DNA of 64,000 nucleotides from Limonium bicolor (Eukaryota; Streptophyta; Magnoliopsida; Caryophyllales; Plumbaginaceae). The position numbers and the translations under genes were made by a program. Where the stretch lies: assembly GCA_023374045.1 (NCBI GenBank), contig CM041776.1, forward strand, positions 345,463,636-345,527,635, written 5' to 3'. The notes beneath the pieces are model-generated. The model saw only the letters and a list, made by a program, of their open reading frames with translations, made no database searches and was not told the origin of the DNA. This document shows, piece after piece, positions 11,512 through 23,835 of the stretch (its first letter is position 1; every line of letters starts with the position of its first letter).

Positions 11512-14500
11512 ATGGTAGAGACTGTAAAATTAGACTTGGATCAGGACACTTCAGAGGAGCGCTTGCTGGCGGCGGCGGCATCCCAGTCTGCTGATGGAAA
11601 TGGTGGGGTTGATCAGTCCTGGCGGCTGAATTTCGATGGTTTCCAGTTCTCCCCGCGACAGAAGGAGAAGCCTCGTAAACTCCATGACTGCCTCTGGGTA
11701 TTAGGTGGGATTTGGAGCTATCTCTTTTGAGCACAACTCTTTGCTTTTTTTTTTTCTTTATTCTCTCCTGTCTCTAATAGTTTAACTTTTAGTCATTGAA
11801 GATACTCTATTTTTCTAGGTTTTATTTAATAGTTTCCATGTCTAGTTAGCATTTGGGTAGGTTATTTCTTTTATAGGAAGGGTAGGTTTCTGCTCGATGC
11901 TAATTGCTATTTCTGGTGGTCGAATTGAATAGAGTTTATTGTTTCTTGTGTATTATTGAATTGAACCATTACTTTTTTGTCCTGGTACATCTCCCGATGT
12001 CGGGCCATGTTCTGGTGGCTGATGTTTTCTTCGATATGTCTCTATCAAAATGCCGAACATTTCTCTCCGGTCCGTTCTGTCCCGGGAAGACACTGATTCA
12101 TTATTTACTGTAGAGCTGATGCTTTTGGGATAATTTTAGCGAAAACAAGTCCTTACTTACCGTGGTCTTCTTATCTGGAGCTCTCGTCTTCTGCATGCTT
12201 TACTGCTTATCTCTTCCGTTAAAGAAGGGCCGTGAGGATATCTCCTGCACGTCTCCATGTATTTATGCACTCTAAATATATGCATAGCCAGCCCAATCAG
12301 GTTCGAAACTTTCAAGTTTTGGTAACTGTTAGCATTGAACGGGTAATTATAAAGTGGTGCTGTGCAGTGTGATTTTTTAAACAACTATGCTGAGCAATTC
12401 GTTATGCATTTAAGTTTTTATGAGCATGCTGTTAGTAAATTCACAGAGTTGATCTTCTGCTGCTAGATGCACATCACAGGGTCGATCTTCTGCTGCTAGA
12501 TGCACACCATGGGGGATGGTTAGGTTCTTTTGCTGTGAGGTGTTTGTTTGTGGATAGAAATAGCAAGTAAAATGAAGTGAGACAAAGTATAAGTTTAACT
12601 GAAAAGAGCTCGCATTTTGAGCTTCTCAAGGGCTTGTTGGATCTATTACTAATCAATATTGTCTTAGAGCTATGCATCTCTACCGTCAAATGTATCTGTG
12701 GATCACGTCTAGTGCTTATATATTGGCAAAGAGATCAAGGAAAGTATGGTAGGGGAGTTGTGTTGGTCAACAGAGTTGTATATGGCATTCGTTATGTTAC
12801 TTATGTAATTATTGCTCTATCTTCTTTCAGATTAGATTGGTGTGATCCTAGTATATACTGATATTTACTACATGGTTTTTTTTATCTTTCATGGAAAAGT
12901 CTAACATTTGGATATATGCTGATCAGACTATTGTGTTCTTGTGTACTTGTTTATTGACTGTTTGGGCTTATTTTGCTTGAGATAACTACCAAATTAGGTA
13001 GAATCCGTAAGTGTGCTGATACCTTTTTATTCCTTTTGAAAAATGGAAAATTCTTGTATAATGAGTTAAGAAAGAACACTTGGTTGAACCTTTGAGCTTT
13101 TATTAAAAGCGTTTTGGTCTCAGAGCCTGAAGATGACGTGGCAGAGTATTATCAGCAGCAAGTAGAAATGTTAGAGGGATTCAATGAAATGGATGCTTTG
13201 GCGGAACGAGGCTTTGTTCCTGGAATGTCAAAGGTTTATTCACATCTGTTATTGACCTCTTTACTTACTTTTGATTTATAACACAAGTTTATATCCTTCG
13301 CTTAGTTGAGGTCTAATCTGTTACATTCTTGTGTGTAGGAGGAGCAGGAAAACCTAGCCAAAAGCGAAACATTTGCAATTAGAATTTCGAATGTGGCCAA
13401 CATGGTTCTATTTGCTGCTAAAGTCTATGCATCTGTTCGTACTGGTTCTCTTGCGATCATTGCATCTACATTGGACTCGTTGCTTGATCTACTCTCTGGC
13501 TTTATTTTGTGGTTCGCTGCATTCTCCATGTCAACTCCAAATCCGTACCAATATCCCATTGGAAAGAAACGGATGCAACCATTGGTCAGTATTTGCCCAT
13601 CTACCCTACTGTCTTATACCAATTTTTGTCAGGTGTAAATCACACATGATTTGTTTTATGTGCTCATGTTTTACTGCATGTCAGTATGTACTTTTGAATT
13701 TGGAAACCATTGTCACTTTTGCGTTTTGTGCCTAATATCAGGTTAGATAAAAGAATCACAACTGATGAGATTATGGTTTTTTACTGCTGAAAATTGGTAT
13801 GCCGTGTATAGTGACTGTACTCTCTCTTACTTGGTCGCTAAGTACACAACTTTGTCTCTTCATCTTTTCTTCACTGTGATCTTCCCTCTTTTATTTGAAC
13901 TTTTTACCTGTATTATATTTCTACATGCAGTGTTCTCTAACTTGTTTAACTTGCGTGTCTTGTTTAAAAGATACATTTTTGTTTTCAACTTTACTTAATT
14001 ATCTTTTCTCAATTTTGTTGTTGCTTCCTGACCTGTTAAGTTGTACTATTTACATAAAAGTCCATTGATGTCACTTCATTTTACTTGGCAGTTTGGTTCG
14101 TAAGAGTGATTAACAGGTGCTGTTGTGTCATGTATGAGTGTTTCATTTGTTTTAATTTTTGAGTAAGAATCATCTCACTGTTTCAAAAGTGAACTTTAAT
14201 GAACTCTTTTTCTTATTATTATTATTACCAAGGGTAAACCTTCTACACATTAAGCATGTTTTTTTATTGTACACTTGAGAGGTACTCTGCTTTTATACTT
14301 CACATGAATATGCCAAGAACATCCAATGGCACGCAAAAGGTTGAAGGCTAGTCGCTCAAGGCAATATTTACAGCTTAATTCAAGGCGCATAATCATTTCA
14401 CTAAGTGTCATTATACTTGCTTAAATCTTCTTTCTAAAATTTCATGCAGGGAATTCTGGTTTTCGCATCTGTCATGGCAACCTTAGGGCTGCAAATTATA

Positions 14501-15561
14501 TTGGAGTCTCTGCGACAACTATGCTCTGGTGTAAGTCTGTTGTAACTTTGGTCATGACTTTCTTTTATAGTTATTTATGCACTTGGAAGTAAGAAGAGCT
14601 CATTTTTGAGGTTTGTTGGTATGATTGCAACTTTGTGTTGTTGTTATCTATTATTGTATTAAAAAAATTCAAACACAAACCTGAACAGCTGTCCTTTGAG
14701 TAATTATAGAAAATAAAAAACTCAACAAGTTATAGCATTTAAAGGAATCTGAACAAGCTTTGGTGCTTTTTTTTTTGTGGCTGGCAATCCAGCAATTTGA
14801 TTCTTCCAGTGAATTTCTTTGTACTGTGCTTGCAAATCCACTGTTCACGATAACCATTTTTCTTCCAGGATAATGAATTTGCATTAACCAATGACCAAGA
14901 GCGCTGGCTTGTGGGTATCATGCTGTCAGTAACAGTGGTTAAAGTCCTGTTGGTGGTTTACTGTCGTTCATTCACGAATGAGATAGTTAAAGCCTATGCT
15001 CAGGATCACTTCTTTGATGTTATCACCAATATTATTGGCCTCATTGCGGCACTCTTAGCTAATTATTTTGATGATTGGATGGACCCTGCTGGAGCCATCA
15101 TTGTGAGTGCCTCTATTTAATGGTCAAGTGTTGAGTCGTAGATAAATGTGTATCCTCCTGATTGAGTTGGCTTTTTTCGTTGAACCATATTCTTGCTTCA
15201 CTTTTGCGCGCAGCTTGCCCTGTACACAATCAGGACATGGTCGATGACTGTTTTGGAGAATGTGAACTCACTGGTTGGAAGGTCTGCTGCTCCAGATTAC
15301 CTTCAAAAGTTAACATATCTATGTTGGAACCACCACAAGGCAGTAAGGCAGATTGATACTGTTCGGGCGTACACTTTCGGGTCGCACTACTTTGTGGAGG
15401 TTGATATTGTCTTGCCATCAAACATGCCATTGCAAGAAGCTCATGATATTGGAGAAGCCTTGCAAGAGAAGCTTGAACGACTACCTGAGATAGAGAGGGC
15501 GTTTGTCCATCTTGACTACGAGTGTAGCCATAAGCCCGAGCATGCTCAGGCCTTCCATTGA
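11512..15561 (+). CDS. MTP11: Manganese-type cation diffusion facilitator, MTP11-like metal tolerance protein
   Basis: Exons 11512-11704, 13124-13233, 13339-13584, 14450-14530, 14869-15102 and 15214-15561 join in phase through GT-AG introns into 403 residues, the usual size for plant Mn-CDF proteins. The ATG at 11512 opens an N-terminus like that of MTP11 (MVE..., then a WRLNFDGFQ block). Two DxxxD metal-site motifs typical of the Mn-CDF group are present: DSLLD in the second membrane helix (exon 3) and DHFFD in the fifth (exon 5). The C-terminal cytosolic domain carries [12 protein letters not shown] and AFVHLDYE. The family exchanges Mn2+ for H+ at Golgi, prevacuolar or related membranes and confers Mn tolerance; that role is inferred here. 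Intron 1 is 1.4 kb. All exons are intact, so the gene is probably functional. MTP9/10-type paralogues are a less likely alternative. Confidence 0.95.
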
Positions 15562-15800
15562 TCAATCAAGTGGTCGTCCACGGTGAGAGAAAAAGGTGGG
15601 TGTGCCAGCTTGTATGTTTGTTTATGGCTTCTTTCTCTTGTAAGTACTCTGACGATAAAGATCTAATACGACAGTACAATTATTATTCGCTATTGCACAA
15701 CCCTTTTGTTTTTTTTTTATTTGTAAAGATGGGGAACGTGTGCTACGCGTGATTTTCTGACTGGGGAAAGGAAGATTGGGGTGAATAGGGAGATGATGGA
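15562..15800 (+). other. 3' UTR / downstream region of the MTP11-like gene
   Basis: Sequence after the TGA at 15559-15561. It contains a 'cttgtaagtactct' block, a T-run (15710-15719) and a 'ggggaa..tgctacgc' block. All three recur in diverged form at 15873-16100. The poly(A) site was not determined. Confidence 0.5.
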
Positions 15801-15872
15801 TAGTAATTTGTAGGACTAGGAGGTTTTCCTAATCCTACTCGTAGGATTATGAAAGCGTGGTTGTCCTTTACC

Positions 15873-16100
15873 ATGAGTGTAGCCATATTGATCAAGTGGT
15901 CTTCTAAAAGGTTGGTGCGTAGCGTATTATATCTCTTGTTTTTGGCCTCTTCCTCTCTTGGAAGTACACCAATGATGGAGATTTAACTCGATTGTACGAC
16001 TATCAGGTATTGCCCAGGCCTTTGCTTTTGAAAAGCTGCGGGGGACCTATGCTACGCTTGATTTATTGGGTGGGGAGAGGAAGACGGGGGTTAAAGAACC
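15873..16100 (+). repeat. Diverged duplicate of the MTP11 3' end and 3' UTR
   Basis: This block repeats, in the same order, the 'gagtgtagccat', 'gatcaagtggtc', 'ggcttc/ggcctct...ctcttg', 'aagtac', 'gatttaac/gatctaa', 'tatt.cgctattgc/tatcaggtattgc' and 'ggggac..tgctacgc' segments of 15518-15790, with about 20-30% visible divergence and small indels. It is a local tandem duplication of the gene's 3' end. No ORF survives. Confidence 0.75.
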
Positions 16101-16144
16101 AAAGATTAATGATTGTATTCTTATAGCAATTGATAAGTATAAAG

Positions 16145-16378
16145 TACTCCCTCCGTCCTGAATCGATGGTCTTGTTTGCTGTTTGCTATTTGGATATGTC
16201 GTTTGACTTCAATTTTTAATATATAAGATAAATTAATTTTAAAAATTTAAGTTTTACGCATGATTCCTGATAAATTATATGTTATAAAATTTAGTTTTAT
16301 AAAATTATTTTATCTTATATATGTTTAATATTGAAGTGGAAAAACGTGTCAGACGATCAATTCAGGACGGAGGTAGTA
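16145..16378. mobile_element. Stowaway-like MITE, copy 3
   Basis: Begins TA-ctccctccgtcctgaat and ends attcaggacggaggtag-TA, a good inverted repeat with TA target duplication. The interior is shared with the copies at 1834 and 56329. 234 bp, no coding capacity. Confidence 0.85.
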
Positions 16379-17415
16379 AAATGATATGGTAAATAACGAG
16401 AGTTAAGAAGGAAAGAATAGAGTCTCTGATCTTAGTAAAAATGAGACATGACTTTTAAAAGATTTTAAAAGAGAAAACAAGAAATAGTAATGAGAATTTG
16501 GATTCTCTGACAATTATACTCTAGCCGATTTAGACAACCCTACGTCCTACCTATAATTAACGATTCATCTGGCTTATATTAAGTTTATGGACACCTTTAC
16601 CCAATTATTGGATGGACCAATGTGATGGCCGGGTAGGCAAAAATCTGGATACCTTAGTGTGCCCCTATGCCAGTCCAAGCATTAGCTTTATTTCCACACG
16701 CATCTATCATTTTGGCATAAGTGTTAGGATGAAGTTGACCATGCAATGGTCGAGTATCAGTTGACATAGAACCAATTTGAACTAAACTATCTTTTCTATT
16801 TTTATACACATTTTATTTATAAAATTTAAACTCAAATTAATTATTATATAATTCAGCTTATACACAATTTATTAATTTAATCATATCAAAATTCAAACTC
16901 ATTCTAACATGCATATTGATTCAATAAGACAAGTAGATCTATAGGAAAAGCACTCACACTTTAAAGGTGACACCGAATAGTGATAACGCCTCTAGTATTC
17001 TTAATTTCAAAACTATACGAAATTGACAAATGCATACTACACTTGCCATTAGACACTCCTTTCCTCTTTGGTAAGTGTTCTCTTCCTGGACGAGATATTT
17101 CGTCAAGTCAAGTAATCCTCTATCACTTTTGTTCACCTTTGGTATATTTGATAGCATATTTGTGGTATAAATAGGTGGGTCCCGGGTGGGTCCCATGTTA
17201 TCCTCCAACAATATACTGTCCCACATAAAACAAACAGCCATGCCGAACAGATCGTGTCACAAGTTATTTTTATATGTCATTTGGATCCTCTAGTATCCAT
17301 CAGGTGAGTTAGCTTCAGGAATTTCTTGATGACTTCACCTCTGCTGCAAGTCAATGAACAACATTAAGGTTTTGTTTTTTCAGGCATAATATAAATGAAT
17401 TTCACCGCTAAAAAA
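16379..17415. other. Intergenic region, no gene recognised
   Basis: AT-rich with scattered ORF shadows only. The 17050-17235 segment ('ggacgagatatttcgtcaag', 'gggtcccgggtgggtccc', 'tgtcccacataaaa') resembles part of 10240-10430, so it may be another dispersed repeat fragment. It ends where the old gypsy 5' LTR begins. Confidence 0.4.
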
Positions 17416-17850
17416 TGATAGAGTTGAGGGATCACTCAGGAGAAGAGGTGGAAGAGTATGAGAGAAGAGCCAAGAGAGGATACTGTAACAACAAACTGAT
17501 GTCACCAACAGCTTGACAGAGAGGAGGGGACCACCGCAACAATTCAGCCACCTAGCACTATCTTTACTATTGCCTTATTTACTTTTCAATATTTTCCTCT
17601 GTATTATTACTATAAATGTCGAGTAGAATAGCTGAAGGAGGATCATCTGGAACTTCTTATTTTGGCCGCACACTAGATTAGGCAGGGCTTGCCTTAAGTA
17701 CCGATAGGCTCCATTTTTGAAATGGACTTTCTTGTTTGTTTGGCCATTTCTAGCAATATCTCTGCAAGGCTTTATGACTGCCATTTTTTTCTATTTCTAA
17801 TGGACAAATCAACACTGAGAGAGAGGTGGGAAGTCTTTTTATTGGTGGTC
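17416..17850 (+). repeat. 5' LTR of the old gypsy element
   Basis: Starts TGATAGAGTTGAGGGATCAC and aligns with 37011-37645 through landmarks such as 'caggagaagaggtggaag', 'taggctccattttt', 'atggacaaatcaac' and 'gaggtgggaagtcttttt'. The exact 3' boundary is uncertain because the two copies diverge near 'ttattggtgg'. Confidence 0.8.
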
Positions 17851-17906
17851 TTATCAATTTGGAATCAGAGCATGTCTCCTGCACCTGGATAGTAACCGCG
17901 CGAAAC

Positions 17907-18567
17907 ATGGAAGCCCTTTCCGCGGAGCAGGAGAAATTGAAGTTGGCAATGGAGGTTCTCAGAGGGGAGGCCGCCGGCGTGAAAGTAACAATGGAGAGTG
18001 TGTTGAGAGATCTTCGGGATCCAACGCGTGTAATGAAAAAGGAGAGAGAGGGAACTCTCAGTGGCGCAAGCAGACATCACCACCAACCGGGCGAAGAGAG
18101 AGGGTTCAGAGTGAGGAAGATGGAGATGTCGGTGTTCACATGAAAAGATCCTAAAGGCTAGACATATCGCACAAAGATTTTCTGGATTTGTGGAATTTGT
18201 GACAACAACCGGGTTGAAGTAGTTGGTGGTTGTATGAAGGGAGAGGCCCTTTACTGGTTTACGTGGCTGGAAACTCACATCGGGTTTCCACCATGGGAGG
18301 AGTTTTAGGAGACTTTAGTGTTGCGTTTCAGTTCTGATCAAACCGTGAATCTACTGGACCAACTGATGGCACTGAAGCAAAAGGGTATGGTCACAGACTA
18401 TCGGCAACGATTTGAACATCTATCGGGAAAGCAAGTTATCACCGAGGAGATGCTGATGAGCATATTTCGCGGAGGCTTGGCACCGAAAATACAAGCGAAG
18501 ACCATGTTATTCAAACCAAATAACTTGTCGAAGATGATGACAATCATGGTGGAAATCGAAGATAAAA
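17907..18567 (+). pseudogene. gag fragment of the old gypsy element (5' part)
   Basis: A start-like MEALSAEQEKLK is followed by a coiled-coil-like stretch and then capsid-type wording such as ALYWFTWLETHIGFPPWEEF, a stop, and DQLMALKQKGMVTDYRQRF up to VEIEDK. This is the usual plant gypsy gag/capsid layout. Stops and a shift break it before residue 150, and it is physically cut at 18567 by the Tekay insertion. It resumes at 32809. Confidence 0.8.
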
Positions 18568-21500
18568 TGAAATACCCCAAACCTAGTTATGTTGTTTAAA
18601 CACCTAAATAGGGTGTAATAAGACTAAAAAGAGTCTTAGAAACCTTAGTAAACAAATTTAAACTAAAGGAAACACAAAATGTGCTTTAAAGTCAATAAGA
18701 GCCAAAATGTGCTCTAAGCTTGGGATAAACTTGGGTAAGACCTAATGAGCCTACCAAGACCTCATTTATACACTAATGAACATATTAAACCAATTACCAA
18801 AGAAAACCAAGCTTGAAAACAAGTTTAAACACAAAATGTGCTTTAAGGAGTCTTAAAGCACATTTTTGAAAATTGTCTTGTAAATGAGTTTTGAATGGCT
18901 AAATGTCCATCATTACTCTTAAATATATATGTGTACTATATAGTATCACATTTGGGTGGCTATATTAGTGGGAAATCAAAATTTTCACTTCTATGTGCCT
19001 TGTTTAGGTGAATAGTGATTTTTTATAAGCTAGTTTATAACATATGTTGTATTAAGTAATTAAATTGACAAACAAATACTAAAATACCCTCATACTAATA
19101 AAGGGGGCCGGTTTTTAAGTGTGGTGACTCACCACTCTCTAGTTGATATAATAAGTAAGTAAAGAAAACTAATTAAAACTACTTTTTACTTATTACTACA
19201 AATATCTCCTTAAAAGTAAATTCTATCTTCATTCTCATTTCTTTCCTTCATTCCCACGGTTCCAAACACCATCTTCTACCTCTCTTCTTTGTTCTCTCTC
19301 GGTAATACTACTACCACCATAGAAACTCCATCTTTGACCTCTTGCTAAATCAAGCTCACTTGTCCAAATCAAATTCTAAGACCACCAATCTCTTCCTCTC
19401 ATCAAGCTCTTCATTCCTATCTCCTCAAAACTCCAAGAGCTCCATTTCGGTGCCAAGGTGTTCCACCATTGAAGGAGCTTGAGCTTGTGTTTTGACATAT
19501 TGTTGATCTCCTTTGCTTCTAGGTAAGGAATCTCAAAGAAAAATCATGTTTCCTCCATGTTCTTACCTTGACCGAAAATACACATTGATATAGCTCTTTG
19601 TGTGACTTTGTTCTAGCTTCATTTCAACTCTTCATGGACTAGGTGGAGTCCTCTCTTGTTATATATTCAAACTCTCTTCAAAGATCAAGGTAAAACAACT
19701 ACATTAATGTTTTTGAAACAATGTAAAATTAGGGTTTACAATGAGATGAAGCTTATAGCTTGAATACTCATTATAATGTTTGTATATTGTTTAGAACTTG
19801 ACAAGGAATCAAAATACCATACGGTTTTGAAAGGAAACAAGAAGGAAGTGTTTTGGAAAAGAGGTAAATCTATTAACCTTATGTTGTTTAATGCCTTAGG
19901 AGAAATGAGCTTATAAATGCTTATTAAAACTACCTAAAGAGCAAATGGTGAATGACCTAGTAAATGTTCTCAAAGAGACTAGTAAAATAACATATGTCTT
20001 GTTGTATGTAATCGCAGGTTAAAGGCATATATATTGTGGAAATTCAGTGTTTATGATTTAAGCACTTTAAGGGCCTAAGAGCCATGCATTTTAAGGGCCT
20101 AAGTGCCATGCAATTCAATTATGCATTATATTGTGATGTAGTGTGAATTTGGTGAAGTTGTGTAAGAAAGTGTTCTTGGTGTTCTTAGTGTTCTTGGATG
20201 TTTAATGATGAAAATAGTGTGCTATGGTGTGACAAAATACTAGGAGAACTTATGTCGAAATTTAGGAAATGCATAAGGAGTTCAAGATGTTGTAAAGGAA
20301 TTTTGATGAACTAGGAAGTGTTCTAGAGTGTAAAAAGGACATAGACATGATCTTGAGGTTTTAGCAAGTACCAAAGCCACCTTGGGACTTAGGTAAATAC
20401 TTAGGCAAACTTTGGTAATAAGGAGAAAGTGTAAACTTGGAAAAGAATGTTTAAGATGGATATAAGGAGTTAGTTGTGAGAGATGATGCTTGAGAGATGA
20501 TGTTAAAATAAGGAGAAAGCATTTTGGGATAGTAGTTGTCATAGGTGAGAAACACCATTTAGAAACCTAGTATAAAATGTTATAAGTGTCAAGGAATTTT
20601 ACAAAGAAATAAGTAAAGGCTTAAGGAATTAGAAAATGAGTTTCATGGATGTTGTATGTGGATATAAGGTTACCAAATGTTGTTAGGAAGCATTAAGAGG
20701 CATTAGAAGAAGTTTGGTGAAGATTTGGCAAAATTTGGGTAAGTTTAGAGGACGTCCGACCCAGGGGTCCGACCCAGTTTTGGGTCGGACAGCCTCTGTT
20801 AGACGTTAGGAAAATGTTCTGTAATGGTCCGACCCAAAAGGGTGGGTCGGACATGGGTCGGACGGTCATATTTCAAAGGAGGAAAATGTTTCTGGAATGG
20901 TCCGACCCAGTCGAATGAGTCGGACGTGGGTCGGACGGGCATGTTTTGTAAGGCGGTGAAGTTCTCTGTAATGGTCCGACCCAGTCGAGTGAGTCGGACT
21001 TGGGTCGGACATGTCTCTGGAATGGTCCGACCCAGAAGGTTGGGTCGGACATGGGTCGGACATGGTAAGGTTTTTCAGACCCGAAAACCACTGGAAGGGT
21101 CCGACCCAGTTGTGGGTCGGACGGTGGGTCGGACATATCAAAATTTTTAAAAAAAAACAGAAACAGAAAAGAATGTGTCTTATGTAGTTAACCCTAGGGT
21201 GTTTAATGAGGGTAACCTAGGGTGAGTTAGGCATTAAAACATGTCATACGATCATGTTAAATACTTAGTAAGTTTGAAGTTAAATAAATAATTAACCGAC
21301 GTTACTAATGTGTTTAGGGTTCTCGCAAGGTGGAAATCAGTCGAGGCAAGGACCAAGGTATGGTTTTCTTGCAGTCTATTGCCTACCGGTTTACACCGGC
21401 TTGTGTGTTGTTTGTTTTTCTGTGTGTTTATGACTTTGTAAGATTAAGCCATGTAAAGAGTTTACCGTTGTTAAATATCATTATGTTGTTGAGTATGACT

Positions 21501-22506
21501 CACTCTTCCCTTGTGTGTGTCTAACAAGACTTGACCTATTATTGTGAAATGTTGGTTGTGTTCAATGATGAACTACTAACAAGGGCTAACGGGGGAAGTG
21601 AGGAGTCCGGTCTGTTCCGGCCACGCGTGTGAGTATGGGAGTCGATGTCATAACCGGTTCGATTCTCTCTGTATGTTATGGTTAAGTTTCCAATTTGGTT
21701 TCTAACCTTCCCTTTAGCTTAACCAAGGCTATTTTACTGACTCACGTCGGGCCCAGGGGCATACTATGTGTTATTTCGGTGTGCTTGGATCACTATATCC
21801 GAGGTACCTTGTGTTAAGTTAACCGTTCAATCTAACCGGACGGTAACGAGTTATGTAACGAGCTAAGTATGAGCATGGCAACATTCTCTAGGCTCTTAAT
21901 GGGGACTAACTGTGTTAGTTCTCTTCCTAAAAGGAATTGTATGTGTGTAATGTGTGTTATGATGTGTACAATACCCATGTTATGTTATATATGTATGAGT
22001 TGTGTGTTTTAAAAATAAATACCATGTCATCAAGACAAATAGTTGCGCGCATTCCGGTAGTCGATGGGCTGCGCGTTAACCATGCCAGCCAAGGGTTGCT
22101 GACCCCCTCGGGGGATCCATATTTCTTTTACTGCAGGATGAGGATCGAAGAAGCGGAGTGGCTCTAGATCCTAGGGTGTAGTTTACTTTTGGAGTACTTT
22201 TGGATGTTGGCCCGGGATGCGCATGTGCTCCCGTGGCGTGTTATATACTTGATAATGACGGTTTACAGTGACAGTATACAACAAAGGATTTATGTAAACA
22301 CTCGGTATTTTGTTGATGTATATAATGGTTATTAGTTCTATGCTCGGAGAGTCTGATCATCAGACCGGTACACTTGTATTTATTCAGCCTTGTTAACCAC
22401 GTGGGTGGTTGACGGCGTTGTAGCACCAAACGTTTAGTTACTGTTTAGTTGTTTATATTCCGCTGCGATTCCAAGTAATGTATTGTGCGTAGTAGGGGTT
22501 GTTACA
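18568..22506 (+). repeat. 5' LTR of the Tekay element (3939 bp)
   Basis: Runs from tgaaataccccaaacc to gtaggggttgttaca. It is unusually long for a plant gypsy LTR and rich in short ORF shadows, with no real gene. Internal landmarks are a tandem of hairpin units at 20752-21134, a tract ending in ttttactgcag (22126-22136) that looks like a splice acceptor, and a cacgtgggtggttgacg block near the 3' end. Confidence 0.95.
20752..21134. repeat. Array of TCCGACCCA/TGGGTCGGA hairpin units in the 5' LTR
   Basis: Six units. Each has ggTCCGACCCA, a short loop, then one or two copies of TGGGTCGGAC, and they are separated by unrelated spacers of about 30-50 bp (such as 'atttcaaaggaggaaaatgtttctggaa'). 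Each unit can fold on itself in DNA or RNA. The same array occurs at 31067-31432 in the 3' LTR with two small deletions. Confidence 0.9.
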
Positions 22507-22511
22507 AAAAG

Positions 22512-22523
22512 TGGTATCAGAGC
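22512..22523 (+). other. Primer-binding site (tRNA-Met type)
   Basis: tggtatcagagc lies five bases after the 5' LTR end. This is the standard initiator-tRNA-Met complementary site of many plant LTR retrotransposons. Confidence 0.95.
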
Positions 22524-23396
22524 GAAGTATCGCTCTGATGACTAGAATACCGAGCTTAGGATATACCGAGTTAGGAAACCTAACTACAGATACCTAAGTG
22601 AACAGATTTAGAAAGGTTGACCACTAACTAAGTGTGGAGATACCTTACTATCGGGAAGCGTTACAATCGTTGGACCGATAAGTGTGCAAGCATAATGCTA
22701 ATGAGATGTTCATATAAATTCAGATGGCAGGTAGACCACGAGGTAGAGGCCGCGGGCGGGCGGTACTGGAGGTATGGGTGACCAGGGCGATGGTACTACG
22801 GCACAGACCATGGCTGAGGCAGTTGCAGCCGCCGTAGCCAGTGGTACCCGATTTGGTTGCTGCTATACAGCAAGGGCAACAGCCCGGAGTTCAGCCACCA
22901 CCACCACCGCCACGAGAGACCAATTGGGTCAAGGCGTTGGCTGATCTGAGGCCGCCCTTATTCAGTGGGGAGACCGATCCCCGTAAGCTCGAGGCGTACA
23001 TCTCCGAAATGGAGACCGCCTTCGAAACCCTAGCACCACCTGAGCAGGTCAAGGTACGACTTGCTGCTTATTACTTGAAGGGCTCGGCACAAAACTGGTG
23101 GAAGCGTGCGAGAGGGCAGAGTTGCCGACCCGACTTTTCAGTGGAGGGAGTACACGGCTCTGCTGCGAGCCAAATACTACCCTATACATGTGCAAGAGGC
23201 CAAGCGCCTGGAGTTGGACAATCTGAGACAAGGGGATAAGATGACGGTAGATGAGTACTACTCAGCCTTCATCGGACTTATCCACCTGCTACCGGATCTG
23301 GGTTACTCAGACCGGATCCTTGTGAACCGTTTCTACAACGGACTGAACTATCGCCTACGCTACGGCATGGGGCCTACTGGATATACCACTTTGCAG

Positions 23397-23491
23397 GTAA
23401 AGGAACTACAGTGTAATGTGAATAAGTGTGTACGATGTGTTAATATGTTGTGAGTTTAATTGGCGGGGCATAACTGACACCCTAAATATAG
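23397..23491 (+). other. Putative spliceosomal intron 1 in Tekay gag
   Basis: Starts GTAAAG after ...TTLQ and ends ATATAG before ECYHAA, phase 0. Removing its 95 bp rejoins a conserved gag block of this clade (the usual TTL.ECY wording). A ctgac branch-point-like string lies 13-17 bases before the acceptor. The interval contains an in-frame stop. Confidence 0.65.
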
Positions 23492-23752
23492 GAGTGCTAT
23501 CATGCCGCTGCTATTGTGGAGATCACCGTCCGTCTGAGGGACGAGGAGAGTGCGCTCAAGCGCAAGGCTCAGAACGAGGGCCAAGGCACGCAAGGGCAGT
23601 GGGGAGGGAAGAAGAAGAGAAATCATACCCCCAGTCCCAGAAAGGACAGCAACAGGGTGGCAAGGGCCAGACCCAGACCACCACTGCTGAGGAGCCTCTG
23701 CAGCTCACCTATGCGTATGCGGCCAAGCCCCTACGTTCTTACCCACCTAAGG

Positions 23753-23835
23753 GTAATTGTCTAATCCTGTGTGATAAGTCAGAGTATATGTTGATAAGTT
23801 GTGGAACAAGTATTGATTGTGTATTGTGATAGCAG
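23753..23835 (+). other. Putative spliceosomal intron 2 in Tekay gag
   Basis: 83 bp starting GTAATT after ...SYPPK and ending GATAGCAG. Removal joins the exon frames in phase 1 and leads directly into the first zinc knuckle. It holds in-frame stops (gtctaatcctg, tgtgataag region) and no gag-like wording. Confidence 0.6.

Noticed and set aside
11345..11734. 129-codon minus-strand ORF over the first MTP11 exon
   Set aside because: Shadow of the coding exon and its 5' UTR on the other strand, with no protein similarity seen.
20824..21150. Overlapping ORFs on both strands with repeated VGRTW / DPRPTHS wording, present again at 31135
   Set aside because: They are translations of the hairpin repeat array in the LTR. 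The codons follow the DNA repeat, not a protein family.
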